The notes under the pieces are model-generated. The model did not search any database, was not told where the DNA came from, and saw only the letters and a program-made list of their open reading frames with translations. The translations under genes and the position numbers were made by a program. Below are positions 34,679 through 48,145 of a stretch of DNA of 64,000 nt, one piece after another. Location of the stretch: positions 15,169,637 through 15,233,636 of the forward strand of contig OZ026851.1 of the NCBI GenBank assembly GCA_964023205.1. Direction: 5' to 3'. Within the stretch, counting starts at the first letter, position 1, and each line of letters begins with the position of its first letter. Origin of the DNA: Lutraria lutraria (lineage: Eukaryota > Mollusca > Bivalvia > Venerida > Mactridae).

Positions 34679-35483
34679 ACGCCGCAGTTAAATTCAATTA
34701 CGCTCCTAAGCTATTGGGTTTTCGCTGGATATCAACAGCGCTGAAGGAGGGACAAAACAGACTTCGACCATTTATATCAGTTGTGGATTTTAGCAACGTA
34801 GGAGCTGATGTGAAGGGAACACCTTTTTATTTGTAACGAACGCTCTGTACTTGTAGGATTGACAAGTTTTCTGATGAATATTCATGTGGGTTTTTTATAT
34901 ACAAAAAAAGAATTTGGCTTAATTACTGATTAAATACGTTGTGTGTGGCACTGTGTATAATGTATTGTAATTGTTGTAGATGATGAGGAATTACAGATTA
35001 AATAATACGACTGATTTGACGTTCAGTCCACATTTTGAGGTTTTAAGTTGAATAAACGCCTGTGATAAACCTAATTTATTTGACACAAGCTTTTTTATTT
35101 TAAAAGTGTAAACAACGAAAAATACATCGGAGTTAATGTGATCTTTGATACACTTTTAAACTTACTGATTTTTATTTATCGTTTCCTTTTAAACGTGGGA
35201 AAGTTCGCTGACTAACGGTGTATTAAGACAATATAATTGGTTTCATGGGCTAAACGTTTTATTACAGTAAAAAACGTTAAAACGACATAATAACGATGTC
35301 ACAAGTGAATGCATAAAAAAGATAAAAAACTAATTAATTAAACTGTAAATACGAGGGTAGTTTAACCAAATGGTTAAAAAGTAAATTACAGAATTGTCTA
35401 CAAACCACGACTGTTAAAAATATGTTTTTGTGAGTATTTGTGATTTTTTTATGAAATTTTGAAAATTGGAAAGTGAATGTAAA

Positions 35484-35989
35484 ATGGACCTTAACGCACC
35501 TGAAGAAGAAATTAAATTTGGTTATTTAGAGGAGAAAATGAGCGGTGGCCGCCGGGAAGTTACTGCGGGAAGTGACCTGTATAGGGATGGTGTTGAATCT
35601 TCTGTGAACTTGAGTGTCTGTAGTGACGTGTGGGGCTATTTTAGAAATATGACAAATTCTGGTTCATGCATAATTTATAGAACTGAAGCTAAAAACCGAC
35701 ATGATTGTGTTAATCAACCGACATATGACAATAATTGTACAAATTGTGACTGTGAACTTATAGCACGAGACAACGTGCCGAACACGTGTTTTCAATGTGA
35801 TAGAATACCACGTGTGTCGCATAAACTGAAGTCAACATCATCACATAGTAATCACACATACGTAAATCATTGTAATATCAAACATTCAGATAATCAAACG
35901 TCAAGTTCAGGCGGAAAAAGATCATCTGTGTTTAACTTGGAAATAAAATATGTGATTTGTGCATTTCTTCTACTTGTGTCCGGGGCTGC
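35484..35989 (+). CDS. Wnt10: Wnt10 exon 1 (long N-terminal region and hydrophobic signal segment)
   Basis: First exon of a secreted Wnt ligand. The frame is closed upstream by a TGA near 35460, and ATG at 35484 is the first in-frame ATG. The exon encodes 168 residues and two bases; donor GC|GTAAGT. Only residues 156-169 (YVICAFLLLVSGAA) are hydrophobic and look like a signal-peptide core, followed by C170. The 155 residues before it are hydrophilic and contain Cys clusters (NNCTNCDCEL, TCFQCDR) and many Asn/Ser. Wnt signal peptides normally lie at the very N-terminus, so this is atypical. There is no ATG close before the hydrophobic stretch in this exon (nearest Met is about residue 61). The domain join to exon 2 is in frame (GC+G, Ala). 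Exon reality is good; the start is less certain. Confidence 0.78.
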
Positions 35990-36059
35990 GTAAGTATATC
36001 TATTTTCTTAATGGATGGACTTTTAGGGGGACGGGGTATATTTAGATATATCGAAATTA

Positions 36060-36130
36060 TCTTGGTCTAGTGTCGGTCTAGCGACCAGCCCTAGATAAAG
36101 AGAACAGGGTCCAATTCCATCAGTGACGAG
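36060..36130 (+). repeat. Possible tRNA-derived SINE head in Wnt10 intron 1
   Basis: TTGGTCTAGTG resembles an A box and GGGTCCAATTCC a degraded B box about 45 bases later. Tentative. Confidence 0.3.
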
Positions 36131-36764
36131 GCTTTGCTACGTCGTCTGACCCCCCAAATAATACAAGAGTTCTTGTAATTGTCAACATAACGTTATGTAC
36201 AACAATATATTTGTTGAACTGTCTCGAAAATATACTAAAATGAATCTAAAAAAATGTTTCGCAGTATGTCCGAAATCCATTCATATAAAGTAAACAAGTA
36301 AGGTGATGCCTATTAAGCAATTTTAGTAAAATTCAATATCTAAATCTATAAGGACTTACATCATACTCAATATTTCATAAAGTTGGTATTTTATACATTT
36401 ATGGGGGATATACAATGTTTATATTAACAATGATACCCGAACACAAATCTATACAAAAACATGCTTTAAATAATCTATTCTTTGTGGCGAACATTAAAAT
36501 TCAATACAAGCGACCCGCGTAAAATCAATAAAAGTCTTTTTTGATTGCAAATAAAATTAACGGATGTTGTCTTGTGATCAAAGGGAGGTACGTCGCTATC
36601 TTTGTAATAGAATACTCGAGTGTTTTGCTTCAATTCGTTTTTTTCGTGTACCACTTACAACTAGGAAAAGCTCAGTCAATACATGAAACAGTTATAATAC
36701 ATTTTGAAGTCATCTTTGTAAACTATTATGTTCTTTGTCCCTTGTTCTTTGTTTCTAAACTTCC

Positions 36765-36850
36765 AATCGCAATCCGGACTTACAGTCAAAACCGGACTTA
36801 CTATAAAAAACCGGACTTATAGTCAAAAACCGGACTTGCAGTAAAAAAAC
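36765..36850. repeat. CCGGACTTA minisatellite, ~4 units of 20-25 bp
   Basis: CCGGACTTACAGTCAAAA and variants (ACTATAAAAAA, ATAGTCAAAAA, GCAGTAAAAAA) in Wnt10 intron 1. Confidence 0.75.
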
Positions 36851-37529
36851 GATCGTGATAAGAAAATATGTATTAATTAATTGTTTTATATTATTTTCGA
36901 AGACAAAACGTGACCACTTGAACTACATGTATCTGAATAAAGTTGACCATTATAAAAGATAGCTGACACATTGATGTATCGCACTAGTTATATTTCTTAT
37001 TTCACAAACAATCATTGTTTTGAACAATACCAAACAAATAATTATATTTTTACATCAATTTTAATTCGAAAAGAAGACATCTTCAGATGGTGGTAAGCTT
37101 TGACGTAAAAATTCCACGTGCGTGCTTAGATTCTTATTACGTGGTGACCCGAGAAATGCTTGACCGCGTGTAAATTTGGACGCCTGTCTCATGTGCTTCG
37201 TTTGTCTCTGAACACACACGTCTCTGCTGATATTTATGTATGGCTACCAGAATAAGTTTATTTGAAGAAAAATATTAATAATAAGCTCATTGCAATAATG
37301 TTGTTACTGGACAAAGGGGATCAAACATTTAGCTTACCGAGTGGGGCTGTTTCTTGATATTGTGTGTACGTGTTACATGACGGTAGATCACGGACATTAT
37401 GAACTGACACAAATCTTGTTAATTATCGTAATAATTTATGACTCACACTGCTACATTCCGAACATTACTCAAAACGACACATCGATCTTAGACCGATGTT
37501 GATTTATTGCTTAATGCGAGAAGACCGGG

Positions 37530-37620
37530 AAAACGGCAACACCAGCAACAACAATAACTGACACAACAACGACTACAACAACACCACCAGCAACAGTAAC
37601 AACAACAATAATAGTAATGA
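37530..37620. repeat. CAA-rich simple repeat
   Basis: AACAACAATAACTGACACAA and similar runs in Wnt10 intron 1. Confidence 0.7.
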
Positions 37621-40600
37621 TGAGACTAAAATCAAACAGATTTTGACATTTAATGCAATAAAATATAACAATCAAATAAAGGATACTACATGTTGTTTGT
37701 CAATTCTATTAAATGAATTGTCGGCTCATTAAACGATGACAGATGGTCATTTTGAAATATGAGCATTATTCATGAAATGTCATTTCTATCACTGACTTAA
37801 TAAAAACCCAGTCTTGTAATCAATGTATTTAAGCTGATTGAAAGAACAAACGGACCAACTAAACGATACAACAATCTAGGATGTCCCCAACACGTGCCAC
37901 ATAAATCTATGGATCCTAAAAGGACAGAACGAACGGACAATTGTTGCTTTTGCGAATTATGATATTTTAGATACTGAACAAAATTGTGGTGAAAATTTAA
38001 ACACGTACATGATATATTATTGGTCTGTATCTAATATCTGCCATACTGACGGACGGACGGACACAACAGACAAATATTAGATAATCAAATTATACCACTT
38101 TTATAACAATGGAACGAGAAAGAAATGATATCAATTATAAAAAGTAACACACATTACTGTAAATAAATCGATCTGATTAGCTGTAATGGAACCCTTAATA
38201 GCGGGTCTTATTTTCACGTGATTGCCTCATTGATAATAATGTAATATGATATTTACAATCACTGAAAATTATCACCGCCAAGCTTATAGCAAAATTAATT
38301 TAAGTTGATCAAAAAACTCACGACTGACCTTTATACTTAGATGTTGAAGGTTTTTTAATTTGTCGTTTGTAGAGAAACATTTTAAAATTGGTTAATTCCC
38401 ATGAGAAACACAAATTAACTGATAATGACAATTTATGGAGCTATATTGGATCACAACAGGTGTTTTTTTTTTCAACCTGATATGTTTTAAATGAAATAAA
38501 CTGTAGCCACTAATTGAGATGATTTGTAAATGATACGTCCCTATTTGAACCATTTTTTATCTTAAGTTAAAATTTGACCTTTCTTTCTAATTGAGTTTTA
38601 ATAGATAATTCAACATGGTGTATATTTACTAAGTTAACAGGTTTTTTACGATCTCGCCTTTGATAGACTATTTCCACACAGTTGGTACATGTATATGGCA
38701 TACAGTATTTTATTATTTATGGTACAAACATTTTAGAAAAAATGACGCACCCAAGAGCGAACTAATTTGTTATTAATAAAAAACGCAACTACAAGTATTT
38801 ATTAATTTTAGAATAATTGAAAAAAGACATCTTCCACCCGAAGACATACCAAAATTTGAGTCTTAAAAAGTACTTTTAAGGCAAAAAAATATAAATACAA
38901 GATAGTACTTAATAAAATGTTCAACGTGTTATATATGTTCATAAATCATATAAATTAGACAATTATGATATATTCAGTTTATTGTATATTATTAGACATG
39001 CGGTCTGTCACTACAATAAAGTAACATGTAATTAAAATTGATATCTGTATCCATTTACAAGTTTTCTTCTCATTCTTTTATTTTTCGAAACTTAAACAGG
39101 ACAAAATATGTGTAGATTGTTGATGAATGTAAATAGTGGATACGTTAAGTATCATATTTCTCAATGTGTTATCATCTAATTATGTTGTCATTTATCAAAA
39201 TAAAACGTGGGTAAATAACGAATTTACACCTATTATGTTTCTTTCCCATAACTGCCATACTAACTATTTTACAAAATTGATCGAATCTTTTTTTCTAAAA
39301 TTATGGCAATATATTTTAAACTGTGATTACCAACAGCAATGTAACTGTGTGTAACGTTTTGTGGGCGCATCTTAGCTAAGCTAGCTGTGTGAAATAACAT
39401 GTTACTTTACACATTCCCATCTGAATGATATAATTAAAGTCAAATCTGTAAACAAAGGCCACCCTTGGGTAAGGCATTAAGTTACACTTATTGTAAGGGT
39501 GGATTTTATTCGGAGGTCATTTTGTTTTAGATAATCTGTGACGTTTTTTTTTAAAATGCCATTTATTCACAATGCGGCCTTTATTCGGAGGGTGCCGCTA
39601 ACACAGGTTTAGCTGCATACATGTATATTATTATTCGATTAAAAAACATGTTTTAAGATTTAAGAATATTAGACTAGATAATAATGTACACATTTAAAAT
39701 GCTACCGTTTTATAAAATATGTCAATGAAATAACACATTCATCCTAATCTCAACAAAATAGTACAAACATACCTGAGGGCTGAGATTGTATAACAACAAC
39801 TGAGTCTGACCATGAATCTCAAATCTCACTATAGTGTTCATTCTTTGTGTAAATATAGGATATAAAACGTGAGTGGCTATATAATATTTATGTCAGGAGT
39901 GGAGTGAGCGTGTACAAATACATGTAGTATACAGTGGCACGAGATTTTTATCATACTCAGTACACGTTCAGTCTTTGCACGGGTTTCACGAACAATTTTG
40001 ATACTTATTTTACACAACATTACATACTGTTATATCACATATTAAAATACTGTACAGCCATCGGCAGATAGATGGGGTGAGTGGTCAAATTTGAAATATT
40101 CTCTTATATATCATGTAGATAAAATAGACTCTGGAAATACATGTATTCTAGTTAATAACTAGTCAATAAAAACACACCGAAAAATGCTTTTCTAATCGAA
40201 AATGAGTTTAGAATGAGATTTAACTTTGAGAATGTAAACTGATCTCTAGTTTTATACGTGTATCTTGAATTTCAATAACAAGTTTAAACATGAGCCCAGA
40301 CACTGTAATAATTCCACAATAAGAATCACGAAATAAAAAAAATGGCTATTTGATTGTCACTGCGATAAAAAAAATAGTTCTATTTTTAACCAGTTGCTAA
40401 ATTCTAAAATCTGACAAAATGTATAATATCAAAATATTTCATGTTCATGTTAGTGGGGGAAGGAGATGATGATTTCTATCTATATTGATGGCTTATCAGA
40501 CGGCTCTTTCTTCCTATTTCTTGAATAAAACACAAACTTTTGCAAATTTATAAATTTAGTGCCCACTAAATCGATGAGTGTCTGTTTATTTAAAACCTGC

Positions 40601-43600
40601 TGTACTTAAAAAGTATATTTGTTTAAAGACGCGGTATTTATGCTAACATTTGAACTTTTTTATTTGCGTTTTAATTTTCAAAGACTTGCTCGCGATTTTC
40701 GAAGGTTGCATTTCAAATTGATATGTTTACACAACTGATTATTCTATCTGTGTAATTCATAATATTTTATGTAAACTTAGTACGTTTTCAGGGTATGAGC
40801 CACGTGTCTCGTGCGTTAGTACACGTGAAAAATGGTGTATTTTATGTGCAACGTGATTTTCTCTAAAATATCCGTATGGTTATTATACCATTAAATTTCT
40901 GTTTGCAGGTATGTATTGTTGAAAACTGTTGGAAAATTAAAAATCAGTTGTTTCGCGTTTTTTCTACACGGTGTTGACATAAATTAATACGCTTCTGTTT
41001 TGACACTTGATATCAGCTTTGCACCAAAATCATTCAGAATTTTTTAAAAAGTTTTAAAAATTTAAATAATAAATCGGATTACCGACAGCCGATAAAAAGT
41101 GTAAAAATGATGGTACTGTGTTTTGATTCGAGAAAACTTAATATTTGTCAGAGATTTCTTATAACGTTTTCTGTAATGGGCTTTAGATATGAACTACCAA
41201 ATCAAACTAGCAATAAATATTAAATAAATATACTTAACCCCTGTCAGAAATTACGCTTAAATTATTTATGATATTTTACAGACAACAGTAGTGAAATAGC
41301 GTCCTCTGATATATACAAAGTATTGTCATATCTAATACTCGGGTGGGAGAGATTAGCACGTAGTTATATTTCATTTTGAATTAATTTTTATTTGTATTTA
41401 TGGATACTTAAAGTTGATTATAGGTTTTTATTGGGGTAGATAGAGGATAATTCAAGTTAACCCCGTGTCCTTACTTTTCAAATAAACCTACAATAGTAGC
41501 CTAAACACAGCATTAATTACAGTAATGTTTACATTTTCTACCCGGTGATTTGAGAATTTTGAAATAGTGAGCGTATCTTTAAGTGACATCTTTATGATAC
41601 TGTAAGCCTTACGACAAGTTAGTCCAGTATCATTTCATGACGCCATTACCTTGTGCTGATAGCTTTAGTTTGTTTACAAATTAAATAACTTGTAAAATAT
41701 TTCATGAATAATCTCTTCCGTTCAAATGTCTGACAGAATGATAAAAATCATGAATGGATTCAAGAATTTACGGCCCTCGAAAACGCGTATCAGTCAATTA
41801 GCGCCGAGATAACCCGGCAACCAGGTTGCTAAACTTTTATAGTTACCAGGTAGCGGGCGATATCGTTAACAAAACACTGTTGGAAATTATCACCTTATTT
41901 ATTTTTTAAAAATAATTTTCCTTAGTGGCAAAATCAAGAGGATTAAACAAGATAATGTCACTATTCAATAAAAATACGGTGGCCGCCCTCACAATTTTCT
42001 GAAATAAAGAACGGAAGACAAAATTAATGGCAAAACAAGTAAATTGTCTGAGATTTTAGAAAGTCGCGTATTTTTTCTTTCCTAGCACATTGACATTTAC
42101 ATTTTATACATATTAATATATGTGATAGATGGTGTATATAAATTATCTGCTCAGTTCTGTTCTGTTCTGCAATATGAATCTATTCAGTCAGGGACCGCAA
42201 AACAAGGATTATAAACCGTGATGTAAGAACCAGTATACACCGACATCCAACTAGCTATGTTCTGGTTTTTATATAACACATGTAAAACATTGACCCACTC
42301 CGCCAGTGAATCAAAAAATAAAATAGATTTAGTCTTTTATCAATCAACGAAACTGGCTTGGAATTCCGGAGTATTTATTTTGTCAAAGAATAACAAATTC
42401 CCTTCGTAAAGGAATCATTAGCTCTTGAAATAATCTGGCGGTTTACAAATATACTGTGTCTGAACTATTTCAACTTTTGGTTTCAAAGCAGTTCCTTAGG
42501 CTTATTTACAAACTTTCCGTGATTTACGTATCTTTTCTCCCTTTTAGTAAAGTGTAAGTAAGTTTTAAAGAGAATTAAGTTTTCACCATACTAATTCAAC
42601 TAACACTGAAAATCTAACACCTGTTATTTGAACTAATCGATAGGAACATCGTAATTCACTTGCGAAATTCTCCACAATAAAAAATTACAATATTATGCAA
42701 TCTTATCTTTCACTGTAGCAGATTAAGAATTTTGAAATAATCGAGATCAATATTTATCTAATTGGTATACACCTGATAGGAACTTAGAAAACTTGTATAT
42801 ATTGTTAAAATCTGAAGACTATACAACCTTCCATAAAATTGCTCAATTTATTGATAAAGTAATGAAATGTTTAGAAATTGTATTTATATACTATGTACCA
42901 TTGACACTATTCAGCTATGTTATTATGTTAAAATTATATGTAATATGTATTTACTGACTTAATTAAACTTGTAATCGAACAAAATATTATAGGATCTTAG
43001 TAACTTTTGTAACAAGTTATTAATTGAAAAACTACAAAAAATGAAGATCTCTGAAACTCATGCAGACTGATGGACCGATCAAATTGTATTCCATTGTTTT
43101 AAGTTTGGCTGTATCCCACTCAGTTCTTTGCTTCAATACTTTGTGATCAACCCTCTATCAACATATGTAGTTTAATTTAGCTTTGTGGCCTTCCATAAAT
43201 AACACGTGCTATGAGGACATTTTTGTTTTGAAGTTATTGAAATTCCTAGTTTGCCTTTAAATGATTTAATAACGAAAGGTGTAATTAACTTCATTTCGTT
43301 AGTAAATTTTATCTCCTTTTATAAGTTTGAAAGTGACGTAACTCCTCAGCACGAATTTGTCAGTCAACCCTTCCCTTGAATTCCTTTTTATTTTATCAAC
43401 ATTTCTTTAAAGTTTCGGCCACTTTTTAAAGCCATACAAACAAAGATCGTACAAGGTCCTAACACAAACCATGTGGTTAAATGAACATTTTCTTATAAAC
43501 AGAAGTCAAAACTACAACGAGTTAAGCCATCAATAAGTTGAAATACTTTGATAGTCTGAAAAATTAGATAAGCAAGTTTTCAAACAAGAGTTAAGCCCCA

Positions 43601-44289
43601 CCACATGAAAAGAGGAAGCCTATAGTTTATCTACAGCCTCGCCCTACAAGGTAGATATCGGTTTTGATGCACATAATGACATTGCCAAAATTAATGTAGT
43701 TTTATGGCTGAATTATATTTGGTTTCGAATTAGAATGTTTTCACACGTAAAGAAAACTGGAAGATTAAATGATTAAACCGACTACAGTACGTATGACCTC
43801 AGTTTGGTCTCCATAAAAATCGAATCTACCAAGTACTCTTCAAATAAACGAGAAAAAGTAATTACTTCATGACCGTTAAGCCGCTCGACCAGTTAACCAG
43901 TTAATCAATGTACCAAATAAGTTTTCAAATTGTCATCAACGACTCTTAAAATTCAGTAATTTGATTGGTTGCTCCAGAAATCAACTCAAAGTTCGTCCAA
44001 TCATTTTCATAAATAAAGATTTGGTCACCAAAACCCACGGCCTTATATATGAATATTTAAAATTTGTACAGAAAGACATTTTAGTAGCAACAGTTGTTAT
44101 TTTATTGCCATTTCCACTTGTACACTATTTCTATGTCTAATTTAGTTACTTTGTTCATTGTTTTGTCATAATCTGGTAAAAAGGTTCATTTATTTCCCAA
44201 TATGCTTCAGTTAATGCTTTATAAATGAACTATATGACCGATGAATTTACACCAACAACAGATGATCAAACATTATTTTTATTTTGTAT
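37621..44289. other. Remainder of Wnt10 intron 1, no further feature seen
   Basis: AT-rich, no recognisable coding or RNA gene, and no alternative Wnt signal-peptide exon that I could identify by eye. Confidence 0.5.
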
Positions 44290-44540
44290 TTCGTTCAGGA
44301 CCGAATCCTTTATTTCTATCAAGATTAAATACTGAACCCTTTATTTCAATTAAGACCGAATTCTTCATTCAATCAAACATGAACACTTTATTTCAATCAG
44401 GCATGAACGCTTTATTTCAATTAAGACTGGATTCTGTATTTCAATTAGGCCTGAGTTCTATATGTCATTGAAATTTGAATCCTTTATTTCAATCAAGTCT
44501 GAATACTTTAATTCAATCTTTACTGAATACTTTATTTCAG
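44290..44540. repeat. ~24-bp minisatellite ending at the Wnt10 exon 2 acceptor
   Basis: About ten imperfect units built on CTTTATTTCAATCA and CTGAATA. The final unit ends ACTTTATTTCAG, which is the splice acceptor. Only this last full unit has AG where the others mostly have AA. Confidence 0.8.
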
Positions 44541-44809
44541 GTGTTTGGACAGTAACGATATTTTACAACTGAACATTCCTAAGGACGAGCCAGTGATTGA
44601 TCCAAACACAATATGCAAAACATTTCCCGACTTGTCCATGAAACAATATCGACTGTGTTCAAAATACCCGGATGTAACAGCTTCGGCAATTCAAGGAATA
44701 CAGATAGCAGTACACGAGTGCCAGCACCAGATGAAGGAAAACAGATGGAATTGTTCAAGTCTGGAGAAGAAGAACAAGAACCCTCACTCAAGTCCCATGT
44801 TAAAGAAAG
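44541..44809 (+). CDS. Wnt10: Wnt10 exon 2 (start of Wnt core)
   Basis: Acceptor TTTATTTCAG|G at 44540, donor AAAG|GTAACT at 44810; enters in phase 2, leaves in phase 1. Encodes residues 169-258 including the first conserved cysteines ([17 protein letters not shown]), then [20 protein letters not shown] and NRWNCSSLE, the last carrying a conserved N-glycosylation site. VTASA.QGIQIA.HECQHQ is wording I associate specifically with Wnt10 rather than Wnt1/6/9. Intron 1 is 8.55 kb. The acceptor is the last unit of a minisatellite (about 44290-44540). Confidence 0.93.
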
Positions 44810-47800
44810 GTAACTTGTTGCTTTGTTGTCACCATTATCTGGTCCTTAACATCTCATCTGATTGGCCAGGGTCATGTAGGAATATTTCCATGTTCAACGG
44901 TGGAGGTAAAACACCAGGCTACCATCCATAAGCTGGTCTGAAGTTTCCTACCACGTGGAATTCGTCTGACCGTGGATTGGATTCTAACTCGTAAAGAGGA
45001 GAGGCCAGTGCTCTCTAGTAAATTTTAGAGACTATATCCTCTGGACCTCGGGGGAGCCCTGGTTGTTCCCTGGTCTAGACGTTATATATAACTTTAGATC
45101 AGACTCCAAGCTCAATAGTCAATAATGATAAGACTATACAATATATTTATATTATAGTCTGACAACATAATTAATAAGAATATATGTTTTAAACATTCAT
45201 CAGCTCTGTATGTTCAACCAAAATGCTTTGAGAATGGAATTAATATTTGAGCTCAGAGACTATTCAAAGGTTTTATAACCTCGGGACCTGTTGTGTTTTT
45301 AGGGGAAATCTTTTGGATTCTTTTCTAAACATGGCAACCTCATTGATGCGGACGTTGTTTGAATCTTACACCATAAATTCATCAAATTACAAACCCATCC
45401 CAAATTGATGGGTAGGGCTATTGCGCCGGATTCTTTCTTAATTTATTGTTATCCTTTTGTTTGGGACTTCTTAGGGGTTTTATATACGGGTCTGATAAAG
45501 CGTGTATCTTCTTGTTGTGATATGATCGTTGGATACTGATAAAGTGACGAATCACTGGAAAGACCCTGTACGACTTTGTAATGTTTTGACCCTTTCTGGC
45601 TTTCAGGAATACCTTAATTTTAATCTCAAATACCTTGTCATTCAATTATCAATTAGGTAAATAAAACGTTCGATAATGGCTTTGGTTAAACATTTTTACA
45701 TTTCTGATAATTGTTACACTATAGACAACGTGGAGATTATAATTGAAGTAAAAATGAAAACTTGAATGTATTAACACGCTTTAGAACTAATCACACATAA
45801 CGCCTTATTTTTCGATAATTATTTTATATTTTTGAAAAAAAAAAGGATCGTATTATGTGAACACCACGGGCGGGCGTCGTCCACAACGGTGTCCGTTCTC
45901 TAATTCAAACAGTTTTATTCGGATCTTCATTAAACTTAATGGAAATGTTTATGGCCATGAGATCTCGGTCGAGTACGATAACCAGCCCAATCGGCCCAGG
46001 CACTTCGGAGTAATGCCCCGTGATGCTTTGAAAAAATGAATTTTGACGAGCGTATTTTGTGGCATGGCTTTCTTGTTTTATATCTGTAAACATTATGTTC
46101 GTGTTATCTCAATAAAAAATATTTCTGCATGGGAGATATATAAAACTAATCGCTGATAGAATTATAAGGTGGAGTAACCCTTCAACCGTTTTATTGAATA
46201 TAATTACACATTTGATCCATTATTAAGAAATATAACGCAAGAAAATAGACAAGATAACTTTGAGGTGATATTGTTTATCCACATACAAATGTATTGCTGT
46301 ATCTCTGAATCTCTCATATTGTAAAAAGGTCTTGCATGATAACAAGTTAAACAAATTACTTGATTTAGAGATACGTTTTATCTTCTGATGGGAGTTAAAT
46401 AAAAACCATCAGGGGAGACAATTAGTCCTTGGCGCGCACCGCGGGATATGGTTACCCTGTGAACAATTAGACGATCCTAAATTAACAATAAACTAATGTT
46501 TTGTGCGACGTTAATTTGCTTCGGCGTAAATAATAATGTAATTTTATCCGGTTTAGCTGTACGGACTGATGTAGGATAAGAGATGACTGTTAGATTTTTC
46601 TTGTATAAGATCACGTTTGTTATGGTTGATAGAATGGTACAATTGATTTAATTAACCAGAAAATTAGGATCTTTTACTCTATGGACGTAAAAATACTAAA
46701 ATTGAACCTCACAGCAGGAGAGAAAAATATGTCCCTTTGAACAAACAAACAAACAAATGTTTACATTTTCAGCTTCAGTCTGTTAGACAAGAAAATAATA
46801 CAAAGTCATGTCGAAAAAAATCAGTCGATTTAAAATTGTTGAAAAAACAGTAATGCATGTACATGTATAATATGTAGAAAATGTTGAATGACAAAATGTC
46901 CGTGAATGAGGTTTTATGAATTCGTACATTTGACTTGAAGTAACAAAATATCAAAAGGTGTGTGAATAATCTGGTGATTTTCGTATTATACTGAGTGTCT
47001 AAATGTATACTAAGTTGAAAAGAAATGGATTAAAAGCTGTCAGTAATGTACTAGTGTGTACATGATGCAATTTATTAATTATATACAGTGTAGCAAACTC
47101 TCCATTTTGTGATCGAAAGAAACAAACATGTATATACACGTCATTATAATGTTGTTGTTTCTTTCATAGAGATAAAAGAGACCACTACAGTACATGTGTA
47201 ATATTCGATTGAGATCTACAGTCGCGAATGTTACTTAGTATATCTGCACATTTGACGCGTACTATACTTTAAGATTAATTAAGTGCAGAAGGGCCCTATG
47301 CTGACAAGCAAAGATGACATTCTCTTCGTGAACAAGTGAAATCTTATATTTATAATTACACTTTCTGCTCCGTATGTAATCACAGGTTAAGTGATATCTC
47401 AATGTGGTCATAAATTCTTTAACCAAACCGTAAATTACGAGTTAATTCTGCAGAAAACAGGATTAAACCACATCGTTGATAACTCCATCAACTTTTTTAC
47501 AACTCTCATTAAAATCTAGTTAAACAATTTACTCGAGTCATGCAATGGAAAACATACGCCAAGTTACACATTGTGGATAATCGAGTTTGACAGTTTTAAT
47601 CAATGGAAAGCATGGTTCGTTATGTTTGATAATAAACCTGAATTTCACAATACTTTCATGTTTTAGTAAGTCCAAAATAGCATCGTGCTCGTTATATTCT
47701 TTGTCTTTATTTATACCTGTATGTCTCTAGTCTATAAAATTACCAAGTTCACTAAGTGCATCACTAAGTGCATACCTTTTCTGGACCACCATGACATTCG

Positions 47801-47984
47801 TCCATATTTTCTGGTATACAACGAAAAACACAGAGTGTCTCGAATGCTGAAGCAACACCAACCCTAAATTGCCCATTCCCCATCCACTGTTGTATCGTCT
47901 TTCACTCTGATTCTTCAGTACTGGGACATTTTTTAAGTTATAAAGTTAAGAATTAAGTTTTTGAATTAATACAATTACAAAACA
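44810..47984. other. Wnt10 intron 2, first part
   Basis: 45190-45300 resembles 62150-62250 (GAGCTCAGAGACT / AAGCTCAGAGATT and ACCTCGGG.CCTG), a small dispersed repeat. Otherwise nothing supported. Confidence 0.45.
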
Positions 47985-48145
47985 ACCTCACCAGAGCGGC
48001 TCTCTCTGAAGCAACAACCTCCCTTCAACAACAGCATTATTTTCCCACTGTACGATTTAACCATTAATTTAACCTCTCTAGAGCAACAACCTCTCAAAAA
48101 CAACACAATTTTGCAACTCCAAAATGATGTTCCTTTGGTGAGGTT
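47985..48145. mobile_element. AACCTCTC MITE, copy 3, dimeric
   Basis: Same dimer as copy 2: AGAGCGGCTCTCTCTGAAGC then the core AACCTCTCTAGAGCAACAAC to GTGAGGTT. Lies in Wnt10 intron 2. Confidence 0.72.

Noticed and set aside
44613..44813. Alternative frames across Wnt10 exon 2
   Set aside because: Shadows; the Wnt frame has conserved cysteines and joins the neighbouring exons in phase.
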